From Bernardetia sp. ABR2-2B (GTDB lineage Bacteria > Bacteroidota > Bacteroidia > Cytophagales > Bernardetiaceae), in the NCBI RefSeq assembly GCF_037126435.1, contig NZ_CP147020.1, positions 4,601,001 to 4,665,000 on the forward strand: a stretch of 64,000 nt of DNA, given 5' to 3'. How positions within the stretch are numbered: position 1 is the stretch's first letter; every line of letters starts with the position of its first letter. The notes below the pieces were generated by a model. It was given only the letters and a program-made list of their open reading frames with translations, had not been told where the DNA came from and did not search any database. Both the position numbers and the translations under genes were made by a program. This document shows, in pieces, positions 28,540 through 36,996 of the stretch.

Positions 28540-30234
28540 TTAACTCAACCCTTCAATAGATCCATTTTTTATATCAATCTTTAATGCTTGTGGTTCTTTT
28601 GGAAGCCCTGGCATTCTCATAATCGTACCAGAAACAGCCACAATAAATTCAGCACCACTATTAATAACTAAATCTTCAATATGCAGAGTGAAATTTTTAG
28701 CTACTCCTAATTTTTTTGCATCATCAGAAAAAGAATATTGCGTTTTGGCAATGCAGACAGGAAAATGAGAAAAACCTAGGTTACTTGTTTTTGAAAGCAT
28801 TTTTTGAGCTTTATCTGAAAGAGAAATATCATTTGCTCCATAGATTTTTTGGGCTACTTTTCTAATTTTGGTTTCGATAGTATCTTCATCTTTGTAAGTA
28901 AACTCTAAAGCTTTTGAAGGGTTATTCTGACAGACCTCTACCACCGTTTTGGCTAATTCTTCTGCTCCCTTTCCACCTTCCAAAAAGCCGTTATTAATAG
29001 CAAAATTTACATTTTTAGATTGACAAAACTCTTTCAAAAACTCAATTTCTTCATCAGTATCAAAGTCATATTTATTGAAAGCCACAACAACTGACTGACC
29101 AAAGGACTGCATATTTTCGATGTGCTTTTCTAGGTTTTTTGTTCCTTCTTTGATTCCTTCCAAATTTGGTTTCTTGATTTCTGATTCTGCTACTTTTCCG
29201 TGAAGTTTTAAAGCTTGAGAAGTCGCTACAATTACCGTTACTTTTGGCGAAAGTCCAGATTTACGACACTTTATATTCATAAATTTTTCAGCCCCCAAAT
29301 CTGCCCCAAAACCAGCTTCTGTAACTACATAATCTGCAAAATTCAATGCCATTTTGGTAGCCAAAACGGAATTACAACCGTGTGCAATATTTGCAAAAGG
29401 ACCTCCGTGAATAATTGAAGCTGTGTTTTCGGTTGTCTGAACTAAATTAGGTTGAATAGCATCTTTCAAAAGTACGGTAATTGCACCTTCAAAGCCCAAA
29501 TCTTTAATGAAAACAGGTCCTTGACCTGTAGTCGATGATTTTCTGTAACCTAAAAGAATGTTTCCTATTCGTTGTTTTAAGTCTTCCAAATCAGTTGCCA
29601 AGCACAGGATAGCCATAATTTCGGAAGCAGGTGTAATATCAAAGCCTGTTTCAGTAGGAACTCCATTACTAATACTTCCTAAGCCTGTAACAACATTTCG
29701 AAGCGAACGGTCATTAACATCTAAAACTCGTTTCCAAAGAATCTGACGAAGCTGATTTTCAGAACCTCTATTTTGAAATTGATAATTGTCCAATAAAGCA
29801 GCAATCATATTATTTGCCGAAGTAATGGCGTGGAAATCGCCTGTGAAATGCAAGTTGATATTTTCCATGGGCAAAACTTGTGCATATCCTCCACCTGCAG
29901 CTCCTCCTTTCATTCCAAAACAAGGACCTAAAGAGGGTTCACGAAGTGCCACAATAGCTTTTTTTCCAATTTTTGCAAGTCCTAAGCCTAAGCCTACCGA
30001 AGTTGTGGTTTTGCCTACTCCTGCTTTTGTGGGCGTTATGGCCGTTACTAAAATTAGATTTGACTCTTTTTCTTTTTTATTAGAATCATTCTGAGAACTT
30101 ATTAATTCCAAAGGTAGTTTTGCAATATATTTTCCATAAGGAATTAACTCTTCCGTCGGAATGGTTACTTTTTGAGCAATTTCTGTAATGGGTAACAGCT
30201 CTGTTTGGCGAGAAATTTCAATATCTGATTTCAT
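28540..30234 (-). CDS. fhs: formate-tetrahydrofolate ligase
   Basis: Makes 10-formyl-tetrahydrofolate from formate, THF and ATP in cytosolic one-carbon metabolism. The 564-residue protein covers the full family length, with [53 protein letters not shown] and the C-terminal [15 protein letters not shown]. The phosphate loop reads [11 protein letters not shown] (67-77) where the usual family sequence is TPTPAGEGKTT, so Pro and Glu are replaced by Lys and Val. The lysine and threonines are kept, so activity is likely. It stands alone. Confidence 0.95.
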   Translation of the reverse strand: MKSDIEISRQTELLPITEIAQKVTIPTEELIPYGKYIAKLPLELISSQNDSNKKEKESNLILVTAITPTKAGVGKTTTSVGLGLGLAKIGKKAIVALREPSLGPCFGMKGGAAGGGYAQVLPMENINLHFTGDFHAITSANNMIAALLDNYQFQNRGSENQLRQILWKRVLDVNDRSLRNVVTGLGSISNGVPTETGFDITPASEIMAILCLATDLEDLKQRIGNILLGYRKSSTTGQGPVFIKDLGFEGAITVLLKDAIQPNLVQTTENTASIIHGGPFANIAHGCNSVLATKMALNFADYVVTEAGFGADLGAEKFMNIKCRKSGLSPKVTVIVATSQALKLHGKVAESEIKKPNLEGIKEGTKNLEKHIENMQSFGQSVVVAFNKYDFDTDEEIEFLKEFCQSKNVNFAINNGFLEGGKGAEELAKTVVEVCQNNPSKALEFTYKDEDTIETKIRKVAQKIYGANDISLSDKAQKMLSKTSNLGFSHFPVCIAKTQYSFSDDAKKLGVAKNFTLHIEDLVINSGAEFIVAVSGTIMRMPGLPKEPQALKIDIKNGSIEGLS

Positions 30235-30352
30235 AGAGGTTAGGTTCTTTTTTGTAATGCTAGTAAGATTCTTAAAGGAATAAAAAATTGTCCGTAATTT
30301 GAAACTTCTTTACCCATTTTTGAGTAATTTTGAAACAAAAATATTAAAAAAA

Positions 30353-30763
30353 ATGTCAAACTCTCCTTTTTCTACTCAAAACGAAGAATTAAAAAGCAGT
30401 ATTCAAACACTACTTCTTTTACATGTTTCTGAAAGCAAGATTTCAGATTTGATAGCAGAAGCCTATACAAATACGCCAAACAGATGGCAAGAAGAAATAT
30501 TTTATTTGCTCAATAGCAAACTACAAGATACAAGCAAAAGAACGGAATATTTAGTGGAAGAATTAAGTTCTGATGTTGCGAAAAATATATATGATAGCAA
30601 GGTTTGGCAAAGAATAAATGCTCTTTCTTTTGAAGATAAACTGCCTTATTTATTGCATCATACTTTAGGTTGGGATAATGAGAAGATAGCAAAGCTTTTG
30701 AATATTTCTATTTCAGGAGTAGAAATTTTATTGGTTAGTATCTTGAAAAAATTGAGTAAATAA
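30353..30763 (+). CDS. sigma region-4-like helix-turn-helix protein
   Basis: A 136-residue protein from the ATG at 30353; the longer frame from 30299 adds 18 residues with no support. The C-terminus, INALSFEDKLPYLLHHTLGW, NEKIAKLLNISISGVEILL and VSILKKLSK, has the spacing of the sigma-70 region 4 helix-turn-helix. The N-terminal 80 residues are helical with no region 2 signature. Its stop codon abuts the stop of the convergent ECF sigma gene (30764), so the two transcripts must overlap. It may be a divergent sigma-like or regulator protein. Confidence 0.55.
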   Translation: MSNSPFSTQNEELKSSIQTLLLLHVSESKISDLIAEAYTNTPNRWQEEIFYLLNSKLQDTSKRTEYLVEELSSDVAKNIYDSKVWQRINALSFEDKLPYLLHHTLGWDNEKIAKLLNISISGVEILLVSILKKLSK

Positions 30764-31396
30764 TTATTTTTTTATCTCTGCTAATGCTTTTACTTTTTTG
30801 AGTTGCTTTACGCATTTGTGTTTTTGGTTGTGAAGATTATGGCGAGTAGTATAACCAAATTCTTTTTGAATTTCTTCAGTTGTTTTTTCTTCTTCTACGA
30901 TTGTGGATAGTAAGTTCTGACAATGCGAAGTAAGGCGAGAAAAGTAATCATCAAATTTTTCTAACAATGGTTTTTCATTTTCTAGCTCCGTTTCAAAATC
31001 TTGTGATAAAATAAAAGAATATTTTTCTAAAGAGTTTTGATTAAAATTACTTTCATTATCTTCATCAGAATTGGTAAGAGAATATACAGTCGCTTTTTTC
31101 TTCTTTCTCAATGAATTGAGCCACATATTTTTACTGATTGCAATAATATAGGTTTTAAGAGAGGCTGTGAGATAAAAATCTTCTTTTTTGAGTTTTTCTA
31201 AAAATACAATTAATGTTTCTTGAAAAATATCTTGAGCATCTTCTTTTGTTCCCTTATTTTTGCAAATATAATTTTCTACAAAGCCATAATAATACTGATA
31301 GAGTTTTGAAAAAGCTTTTTCGTTTCCTTCGCAAAACTCTGTCAATAATTGTTTTTGTTCTTCGTAATAAATGAGCTGTTTTTCTGTTCTTTTCAT
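30764..31396 (-). CDS. ECF-type RNA polymerase sigma factor
   Basis: A 210-residue sigma-70 family protein. Region 2 is clear: FSKLYQYYYGFVENYI, EDAQDIFQETLIVFLEKL and SLKTYIIAISKNMWLNSLRK. Region 4 is LTSHCQNLLSTIVEEEKTTE followed by EIQKEFGYTTRHNLHNQKHK. I chose the ATG at 31396, nine residues inside the longest frame, because the upstream part lies in a family A hairpin repeat. No anti-sigma gene is adjacent. The convergent neighbour is the region-4-like protein. Confidence 0.85.
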   Translation of the reverse strand: MKRTEKQLIYYEEQKQLLTEFCEGNEKAFSKLYQYYYGFVENYICKNKGTKEDAQDIFQETLIVFLEKLKKEDFYLTASLKTYIIAISKNMWLNSLRKKKKATVYSLTNSDEDNESNFNQNSLEKYSFILSQDFETELENEKPLLEKFDDYFSRLTSHCQNLLSTIVEEEKTTEEIQKEFGYTTRHNLHNQKHKCVKQLKKVKALAEIKK

Positions 31397-31402
31397 AGTT
31401 TT

Positions 31403-31439
31403 GACAACCGTCAACGAGGTCAAGACCGTCGTTGAGGTT
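31403..31439 (-). repeat. family A hairpin repeat, copy 2, next to the sigma start codon
   Basis: On the minus strand: AACCTCAACGACGGTCTTGA then CCTCGTTGACGGTTGTC. CAACGAcGGTC / GACCTCGTTG pair with one bulge. The unit ends within about ten bases of the sigma ATG at 31396, where a ribosome binding site would be expected; it lies between the hemB stop (31450) and the sigma start. Confidence 0.65.
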
Positions 31440-31449
31440 TTATAAAAAA

Positions 31450-32445
31450 TTAAATTTTAGATAAAATTTGAGCGACTTCTTTTGCAAAATACGATAAAAT
31501 AACTTTTGCTCCTGCTCTTTTTATACTTAAAAGAACTTCTAACATTACTTTTTCGCCATCTATCCAGCCTTTTTCTGCTCCTGCTTTTATCATTGCATAT
31601 TCGCCACTCACATTATAGGCTACAATCGGAACGTGTGAGTTTTGATTTACTCTACTAATTACATCCAAATAAGAAAGCGCAGGTTTGACCATAATCATAT
31701 CAGCACCTTCTTCAATATCTAGTTTGGCTTCCAAAAGTGCCTCACGAACATTGGCAGGATTCATTTGATAGGTTTTTTTATCTCCAAAACGAGGCGCAGA
31801 ATCAAGAGCATCTCTAAAAGGACCATAAAAAGCACTTGCATATTTAGCAGTATAAGCAATAATTCCTACGTCTTGAAAACCTGCTTCGTCTAAAGCATTT
31901 CTCAAATAACCTACTCGTCCGTCCATCATATCTGAAGGCGCAACATAATCAGCACCTGCACGAGCTTGTGCAACTGCCATTTTTCCCAAAATTTCTAGCG
32001 TTTCATCATTGATTATTTTTCCATTTTTATAAATACCATCGTGTCCGTCGCTACTGTACGGGTCCATTGCTACATCTGTCATCACAAAAACATCTGGAAA
32101 CTTTTCTTTTATGGCTGTTATTGTTTTCAAATAAAGGTTTTCAGGGTCATAACTTGAAGTTGCCATCGAATCTTTATGCTCATCTGTCAGGCTTGGAAAC
32201 GGAGCAAAAGCACGAATCCCTAAAGCATAACACTCTTCAATTTCTTCTAAAAGTTTATCTAAAGAATAACGAAAAATATTAGGCATTGAAGTGATAGGTT
32301 CTTTTTTATTTGTTCCCTCAATGACAAAAATAGGAAATATAAAGTCAGCAACAGAAAGAGACGTTTCTTCCACCATAGCACGTAGAGCAGCAGATTGACG
32401 GTTACGACGAGGGCGAGAACGCATAGATTGAAAATCGAAAGGCAT
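31450..32445 (-). CDS. hemB: delta-aminolevulinic acid dehydratase (porphobilinogen synthase)
   Basis: Condenses two 5-aminolevulinate molecules to porphobilinogen in haem synthesis. The 331-residue TIM-barrel protein carries both Schiff-base lysines: K201 in AYTAKYASAFYGPF and K254 in MIMVKPALSYLDVI. The metal region reads DVAMDPYSSDGHDGI, without the cysteine triad, so this is the magnesium-type enzyme rather than the zinc-type. The sigma gene begins 54 bases downstream on the same strand, so the two may share a message. Upstream there are no other haem genes. Confidence 0.96.
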   Translation of the reverse strand: MPFDFQSMRSRPRRNRQSAALRAMVEETSLSVADFIFPIFVIEGTNKKEPITSMPNIFRYSLDKLLEEIEECYALGIRAFAPFPSLTDEHKDSMATSSYDPENLYLKTITAIKEKFPDVFVMTDVAMDPYSSDGHDGIYKNGKIINDETLEILGKMAVAQARAGADYVAPSDMMDGRVGYLRNALDEAGFQDVGIIAYTAKYASAFYGPFRDALDSAPRFGDKKTYQMNPANVREALLEAKLDIEEGADMIMVKPALSYLDVISRVNQNSHVPIVAYNVSGEYAMIKAGAEKGWIDGEKVMLEVLLSIKRAGAKVILSYFAKEVAQILSKI

Positions 32446-32717
32446 ATTTTTAATTATAGGTTATTGATGGCTAAATTGATGTTTCCTAAACTTAATTTTT
32501 GTCTTCTTGTTTTTAAAGAAAGCAAACTAATTTACTTTCTGTCGTATTTAGCGAATGTTTTAAAACTACATACGTAGGGTGTTTAGAGTTTTAAAATTTA
32601 CAGAAATTGTCTGAAAAGGTTATCCTCTATGTGCCTTCAAAATTTTTCCGTAGGAACTACACATAAATCTTTGATGTGGAGAAAGAATATATAAACCTTG
32701 AAAATAAACTTTTTTAC

Positions 32718-32755
32718 AAAAAAAAGGCTATCCGTATTTTTCGGACAGCCTTTTT
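32718..32755 (-). terminator. terminator of rplU-rpmA
   Basis: AAAAAGGCTaTCCG / CGGAcAGCCTTTTT stem with a 7-base loop, and on the minus strand a run of eight T. It lies about 70 bases after the rpmA stop. Confidence 0.85.
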
Positions 32756-32824
32756 CTTAGTTTTCTTTTTCTGAGAATTGAAATAAAAATTATTTGTAAC
32801 TCAATCAAAAAAAGAAAAAATGAT

Positions 32825-33097
32825 TTATGCTTGGGCAGTTTCTGATTTAGGAACTACTGAAACAAAAGAACGTCTTTTATATCCTTTGTTAAATTGCACT
32901 TCGCCATCAATAAGAGAAAATATAGTATGGTCTTTACCAATTCCTACATTTTCGCCTACGTGAAATTTTGTTCCACGCTGACGTACGATGATGCTACCTG
33001 GTTTGGCTACTTGCCCTCCCCAAATTTTTACACCTAGACGTTTACTTTCCGAATCTCGTCCATTTCGTGAACTACCGACACCTTTCTTGTGAGCCAT
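32825..33097 (-). CDS. rpmA: large-subunit ribosomal protein bL27
   Basis: The 90-residue protein begins [20 protein letters not shown], the bL27 signature with the flexible N-terminus that reaches the peptidyl transferase centre. [20 protein letters not shown] and [14 protein letters not shown] complete the domain. No N-terminal extension of the cleavable type seen in Firmicutes. It follows rplU by about 200 bases on the same strand and both share promoter and terminator; the spacer holds a family B repeat. Confidence 0.98.
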   Translation of the reverse strand: MAHKKGVGSSRNGRDSESKRLGVKIWGGQVAKPGSIIVRQRGTKFHVGENVGIGKDHTIFSLIDGEVQFNKGYKRRSFVSVVPKSETAQA

Positions 33098-33202
33098 ATC
33101 TGTATTGTTTTAAAGTTTGGATTTTATTTTTTCTTTTAATTAGAAACAATTTTTTATTAAAAAAAACAGGTTCAAAATATACTTTTCTTTTAGTTTGTAT
33201 AG

Positions 33203-33238
33203 TTCGTAATCCGTAATCTTTAATTCGTAATTGTTCCA
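33203..33238. repeat. family B CGTAAT repeat in the rplU-rpmA spacer
   Basis: TTCGTAATCCGTAATC, then TTTAATTCGTAATTGTTCC on the plus strand. Other copies: 22633-22721, 41551-41580, 53540-53572 and 58819-58851. Confidence 0.6.
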
Positions 33239-33300
33239 TTCGTTTATTCTAAAAAAACGAAGTAGATAAAATAAAAAAATTGTAAATAAATAAATTAAAA

Positions 33301-33612
33301 CTAAATTAGAATGTCTTTAATCAAGACTTTAGTGAATTGCTGACGGTGTCCGTTTTTTGTTTTGTAGCCTTTACGACGTTTTTTCTTAAAAACGATTACT
33401 TTGTCGCCTTTTACTTGAGCAAGAACTTCTCCACTCACTGAAGCCCCAGATAATTGAGGCTCGCCAATACTAACAGTGCCGTTATCTTCTACCAAAAGAA
33501 CTTTGTCAAAAGTTACTTCGTCGCCTTCATTTCCTTGAAGACGGTGCGTATAGATAAAACGATCTTTTTCAACCTTGAACTGTTGTCCGGCTATTTCTAC
33601 GATTGCGTACAT
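33301..33612 (-). CDS. rplU: large-subunit ribosomal protein bL21
   Basis: A 103-residue protein from the ATG at 33612: MYAIVEIAGQQFKVEKDRFI is the normal bL21 N-terminus. The frame continues upstream to 33648, but those 12 residues do not fit the family and overlap the promoter. VTFDKVLLVEDNGTVSIGEP and KKRRKGYKTKNGHRQQFTKV are conserved. bL21 and bL27 are standard operon partners. Confidence 0.97.
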   Translation of the reverse strand: MYAIVEIAGQQFKVEKDRFIYTHRLQGNEGDEVTFDKVLLVEDNGTVSIGEPQLSGASVSGEVLAQVKGDKVIVFKKKRRKGYKTKNGHRQQFTKVLIKDILI

Positions 33613-33645
33613 GAGATAAACTTTGTTTAAATTACAAATAGAGTG

Positions 33646-33677
33646 CAAACTTAGTGCTTTTTATTTAGAACTACAAA
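33646..33677 (-). promoter_or_regulatory. promoter of rplU-rpmA
   Basis: On the minus strand TTTG (33677-33674), 20 bases, then TAAGTTTG (33653-33646), matching TTTG-N19/20-TAnnTTTG, 34 bases before the rplU ATG. Confidence 0.65.
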
Positions 33678-33786
33678 TCAAAATGATAATAAATTTAAGC
33701 AATTCAAAATTTAGTTTTTTATCTTTGATAAGAGGAAATTAGAAGGTTCTTATTATTATACTCAATCAAAAATGGTTTTTGAAAAA

Positions 33787-33890
33787 TAAAACTGTCAGAC
33801 ACTTTAACTTCGTTGAGGGCTAAAGCCGTTCATAAGTATCAGTACAGTTCAAAAAACAAATTATCTGATACCTTTGAGGTGTACTGATAA
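33787..33890. repeat. composite inverted-repeat block between rplU and gltA
   Basis: Contains GAGGGCTAAAGCCGTTC, a small hairpin, followed by ATCAGTACA (33838-33846) and its exact inverted copy TGTACTGAT (33880-33888). The stretches CTGTCAGACACTTTAA and TTATCTGATACCTTTGA inside it resemble each other, and CTGTCTGACATTTTAAAGTA near 44973, upstream of atpF, is related. No gene lies in the 607-base spacer 33649-34255; the remainder is AT-rich. Confidence 0.5.
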
Positions 33891-34255
33891 ATTTGATTTT
33901 CGAAAACTAAAAATGTGTGAGTATATCTAGTTTGAAGTAAACAAAGAAAATAATAGGCAGATAGGTACAGTATAAAAGAAAACATTTTCATTAATCAAAA
34001 CGTTTTAAAACCCTATCTTCTACTACATTTTATTTTTATCATCTATTGGTTTATTATTTTTTAGCTACAACTACAAATCAAACTTGTTTTTGTGCTTTTT
34101 TTTTGGTTAAATTGTAAACTTATTCATAGAACTGTAAAAACAATTTATTTCATCTTGCTTTAAGGACATTTTTTTATTAAATAAATTTATAAGTAAGAAT
34201 AGTTATACTATTATTTTATTAGAACACAACTTTTAGAACAAACCCTATATTACGT

Positions 34256-35587
34256 ATGTCACAGAACGGAAAGACAATTAAACTTAACTACGAAGGCAAA
34301 GAATTTGAATTACCTCTTGTAGAGGGAACAGAAGGAGAAGTAGGTATAGATATCGGAACTTTAAGGTCTGCAACAGGACTTGTTACCCTTGACCCTGGGT
34401 ATAAAAATACAGGCTCAACCAAAAGTGCAATTACATTTTTAGATGGTGAAAAAGGAATTTTGCGCTACCGTGGTTATAATATTGAAGAACTAGCAGAGAA
34501 AGCAAGTTTTTTAGAAGTAGCTTATCTTATCATTTTTGGAGAGCTTCCAGACCAAGCTTCACTTACAAAATTTCAGAACGATGTAACTAACCACACGCTT
34601 ATCCATGAAGATATGCGTAAAATATTTGATGGCTTCCCAACTACTTCTCACCCAATGGTTGTTTTGTCTTCACTTATTTCGGTGTTGAGTACGTTCTATC
34701 CTGAGTCGATGAAGTCTAACCGTCCTCCAGAAGAAGTATATATGTCTATTGTTCGTCTGATTGCTAAAGTTCCAACTATTGCAGCTTGGTCTTACAAAAA
34801 CGAAATGGGACACCCTGTAAATTATCCAGATAATAGCCTTAACTATGGCGCACGTTTCTTGAAGATGATGTTTGCTTTACCTACACAGGAATACGAAATT
34901 GACCCTGTAATGGTAAGTGCATTGAACAAGATTTTGATTCTTCATGCAGACCATGAGCAAAACTGTTCTACTTCAACGATTCGTATTGTAGGTTCTTCAT
35001 TAGCTAATATTTATGCTTCTGTTGCTTCTGCTACAAATGCTTTGAGTGGACCTTTACATGGTGGAGCAAATCAGCAAGTAATCGAAATGTTGGAAGCTAT
35101 TCATAGTAGTGGTGCAACGATTGAGGACTTTATGGAAAAAGTAAAAAATCGTGAAATGCGTTTGATGGGATTCGGACACCGTGTTTACAAAAACTTTGAC
35201 CCACGAGCAAAAATCTTGAAAAAAGCGTGTGATGATATTTTATCTAAAATGGGTATTGAAGATCCGTTGTTAGAGATTGCTAAGAAATTAGAAAAAATTG
35301 CATTGGAAGATGAGTTCTTCATTGAAAGAAAATTATATCCAAATGTAGATTTTTATTCTGGAATTATCTATCGTGCCATGAACTTACCGACAGATATGTT
35401 TACGGTAATGTTTGCAATGGGACGTTTGCCAGGTTGGATTGCTCAATGGAAAGAAATGTTAGAAATGAAACACCCTATTGGTCGTCCTCGTCAGATTTAT
35501 GTTGGAGAAAACGAAAGAAGTTTTGTTCCAATGGCAGATCGTAAGAAAGTAGATCATGCTGACATTATTCAAGAAGATTTTGCTTAA
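34256..35587 (+). CDS. gltA: citrate synthase
   Basis: Condenses acetyl-CoA and oxaloacetate to citrate in the TCA cycle. The 443-residue protein has the type II layout with an N-terminal beta domain (EGKEFELPLVEGTEGEVGID). Active-site residues are in place: HADHEQNCST with H230, GPLHGGANQQ with H268, GFGHRVYKNFDPRA with H308 and NVDFYSGIIY with D365. These correspond to His264, His305 and Asp362 of the E. coli enzyme. It is followed by a terminator and forms a single-gene unit. Confidence 0.97.
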   Translation: MSQNGKTIKLNYEGKEFELPLVEGTEGEVGIDIGTLRSATGLVTLDPGYKNTGSTKSAITFLDGEKGILRYRGYNIEELAEKASFLEVAYLIIFGELPDQASLTKFQNDVTNHTLIHEDMRKIFDGFPTTSHPMVVLSSLISVLSTFYPESMKSNRPPEEVYMSIVRLIAKVPTIAAWSYKNEMGHPVNYPDNSLNYGARFLKMMFALPTQEYEIDPVMVSALNKILILHADHEQNCSTSTIRIVGSSLANIYASVASATNALSGPLHGGANQQVIEMLEAIHSSGATIEDFMEKVKNREMRLMGFGHRVYKNFDPRAKILKKACDDILSKMGIEDPLLEIAKKLEKIALEDEFFIERKLYPNVDFYSGIIYRAMNLPTDMFTVMFAMGRLPGWIAQWKEMLEMKHPIGRPRQIYVGENERSFVPMADRKKVDHADIIQEDFA

Positions 35588-35612
35588 ATAGAACTGAATT
35601 TAGTTAAATAAA

Positions 35613-35657
35613 GAAGTCTAAGTAAGAATTGAACTACTCAATTTTTGCTTAGACTTT
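35613..35657 (+). terminator. rho-independent terminator after gltA
   Basis: AAGTCTAAGTAAGAATTG and CAATTTTTGCTTAGACTT pair with small mismatches around a short loop, followed by T residues. Confidence 0.8.
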
Positions 35658-35744
35658 TTTGTTTCATAGTAGTTTAGGTATCTTGCTTGAATACAAAAAA
35701 AACAGCTTTTATTCATACTGGTCAGTCTGGAAAACTGACATACA

Positions 35745-35853
35745 AAAGTAACCGTGATAACATTGAAGTTGTTTAAGAATAGGTTTGTGCGTGTATTTGT
35801 TGGTGTCGCTTCGCTAAAACACCAACAATGGCAGGGAAAGTAACCGTGATAAC
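35745..35853. repeat. 17-base direct repeats flanking a family C hairpin
   Basis: AAAGTAACCGTGATAAC occurs identically at 35745-35761 and 35837-35853. Between them lies family C copy 2 (35799-35832), whose ends TGTTGGTGT and ACACCAACA pair perfectly. Another hairpin (GTCAGT/ACTGAC) sits just upstream at about 35731-35749. The spacer 35588-36005 has no protein gene. Confidence 0.65.
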
Positions 35854-35902
35854 GTTATATTGTAGATATAGAAAACAACTTCGAAAAAAAAATGATTTTC
35901 TA

Positions 35903-35933
35903 TTTGGTTTATAAAATAAAAGTGTTACCTTTG
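35903..35933 (+). promoter_or_regulatory. promoter of the first tRNA-Gln gene
   Basis: TTTG (35903-35906), 19 bases, TACCTTTG (35926-35933): perfect consensus, 72 bases before the tRNA. Confidence 0.75.
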
Positions 35934-36005
35934 TAACCGATTTGAGACAAAAAGGAGCTTAAAAGATTTAGCTCACTTATCTTAATAAAGTTTTAGTTTT
36001 TAGTT

Positions 36006-36077
36006 TGCCCTGTAGTTTAATTGGCAGAACACCGGTTTTTGGTACCGATAGTTGAGGTTCGAGTCCTTGCGGGGCAA
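36006..36077 (+). tRNA. tRNA-Gln (anticodon TTG), copy 1
   Basis: Folds as a cloverleaf: acceptor TGCCCTG / CGGGGCA (U1-A72 as usual for tRNA-Gln), D arm GTTTAATTGGCAGAAC, anticodon arm CCGGT-TTTTGGT-ACCGA with anticodon TTG after T33, T arm containing GGTTCGAGTCC. CCA is not encoded. Identical to copy 2. Confidence 0.95.
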
Positions 36078-36132
36078 CATTTATTTTTTTACTATTTTTT
36101 CAAAAATAGTTGTTTTAGAATTTAGTTTGTGA

Positions 36133-36140
36133 TACTTTTG
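36133..36140 (+). promoter_or_regulatory. -7 element of the second tRNA-Gln gene
   Basis: TACTTTTG lies 35 bases before the second tRNA, with TTG about 20 bases upstream of it. Each tRNA therefore appears to have its own promoter. Confidence 0.6.
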
Positions 36141-36174
36141 TGTCAAAGTTAATTTGTGCTATCGCTTTTTAGTT

Positions 36175-36246
36175 TGCCCTGTAGTTTAATTGGCAGAACA
36201 CCGGTTTTTGGTACCGATAGTTGAGGTTCGAGTCCTTGCGGGGCAA
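36175..36246 (+). tRNA. tRNA-Gln (anticodon TTG), copy 2
   Basis: Sequence identical to 36006-36077. Identity extends a few bases outside the gene on both sides (TTTTAGTT before, ACATTTATTT after), which suggests a recent duplication or gene conversion. A terminator follows at 36261. Confidence 0.95.
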
Positions 36247-36260
36247 CATTTATTTAGAAT

Positions 36261-36297
36261 AACCTTTATTTCAATTCATTGAAGTGAAGGTTTTTTT
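36261..36297 (+). terminator. terminator after the tRNA genes
   Basis: AACCTTTATTTCAAT / ATTGAAGTGAAGGTT with two mismatches and a 2-base loop, then seven T. No gene was seen between here and 36545. Confidence 0.85.
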
Positions 36298-36544
36298 ATG
36301 TAAAAGAGTATTTAATGATGAGAATTTACTAACTTTTGAATGGCTAGAAGCTAAAGAGCTAAAAAAGATTTTTTTTTTGACAAGAAAAGGAATTATTTTT
36401 GAAAAAGATAAGTTGAGTAATTGAATTTGAAAGAGTTATCATCAATAGATTTATCAAACAAATACTTCAAAATTTACTTTTTGAATGCTATCATTTAAAC
36501 AAAACCTTCATAAATTGATTTATAATATATAGATTACTGCCAAT

Positions 36545-36856
36545 ATGATTGATTATAAAATATATAAATTGAGTTTTAAATTAAAAAATGAATTAGATTA
36601 TAGGTTAAATACTATACAATCTACTTTGCTTGATTTGACTCTTATATCTACGTTCAATAATCTATTTTCATTATCAATTACATCTTTAAAAACGACTCTT
36701 CAAAACAAACTTTCTGCATTTTATAGTTTTCAAGGAACAGAACAAACAGATGAACAAAATAATCCAAAAGATGAAGTAGAACTTATACCTTCTACCCAGC
36801 TTTTAGATAGTTCTGACGATTCTCTATTTCTAAGAAGTTATAAAATTTATATATGA
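36545..36856 (+). CDS. hypothetical protein, doubtful
   Basis: A 103-residue frame with no recognised domain. Its stop overlaps the first ATG of the next frame (ATGA at 36853), which could point to translational coupling, but that ATG is probably not the true start of the next gene (36997 is better). Composition is Leu/Ser/Thr-rich in the first half and acidic in the second. It could be a chance open frame or the remnant of a sigma-like partner gene. Confidence 0.3.
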   Translation: MIDYKIYKLSFKLKNELDYRLNTIQSTLLDLTLISTFNNLFSLSITSLKTTLQNKLSAFYSFQGTEQTDEQNNPKDEVELIPSTQLLDSSDDSLFLRSYKIYI

Positions 36857-36996
36857 TATTTCGTAGCCTTGAGAGCAAACTTATAGAGTTAGCTGTTGAG
36901 GTTTTTTGTTTGCTAATTTTTAGAAGACGATTCTATCAAAAAACGGCAATCGTATCTATTGAAAAATATTTTAAAACCCATTTATCCCACATTATT

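Noticed and set aside
31450-32445. HemB metal site without cysteines as an anomaly
   Set aside because: The DxALDxY-type site is the known magnesium-dependent variant of the enzyme.
33613-33648. Twelve-residue N-terminal extension of bL21
   Set aside because: MYAIVEIAGQQF is the conserved start; the extension overlaps the promoter region.
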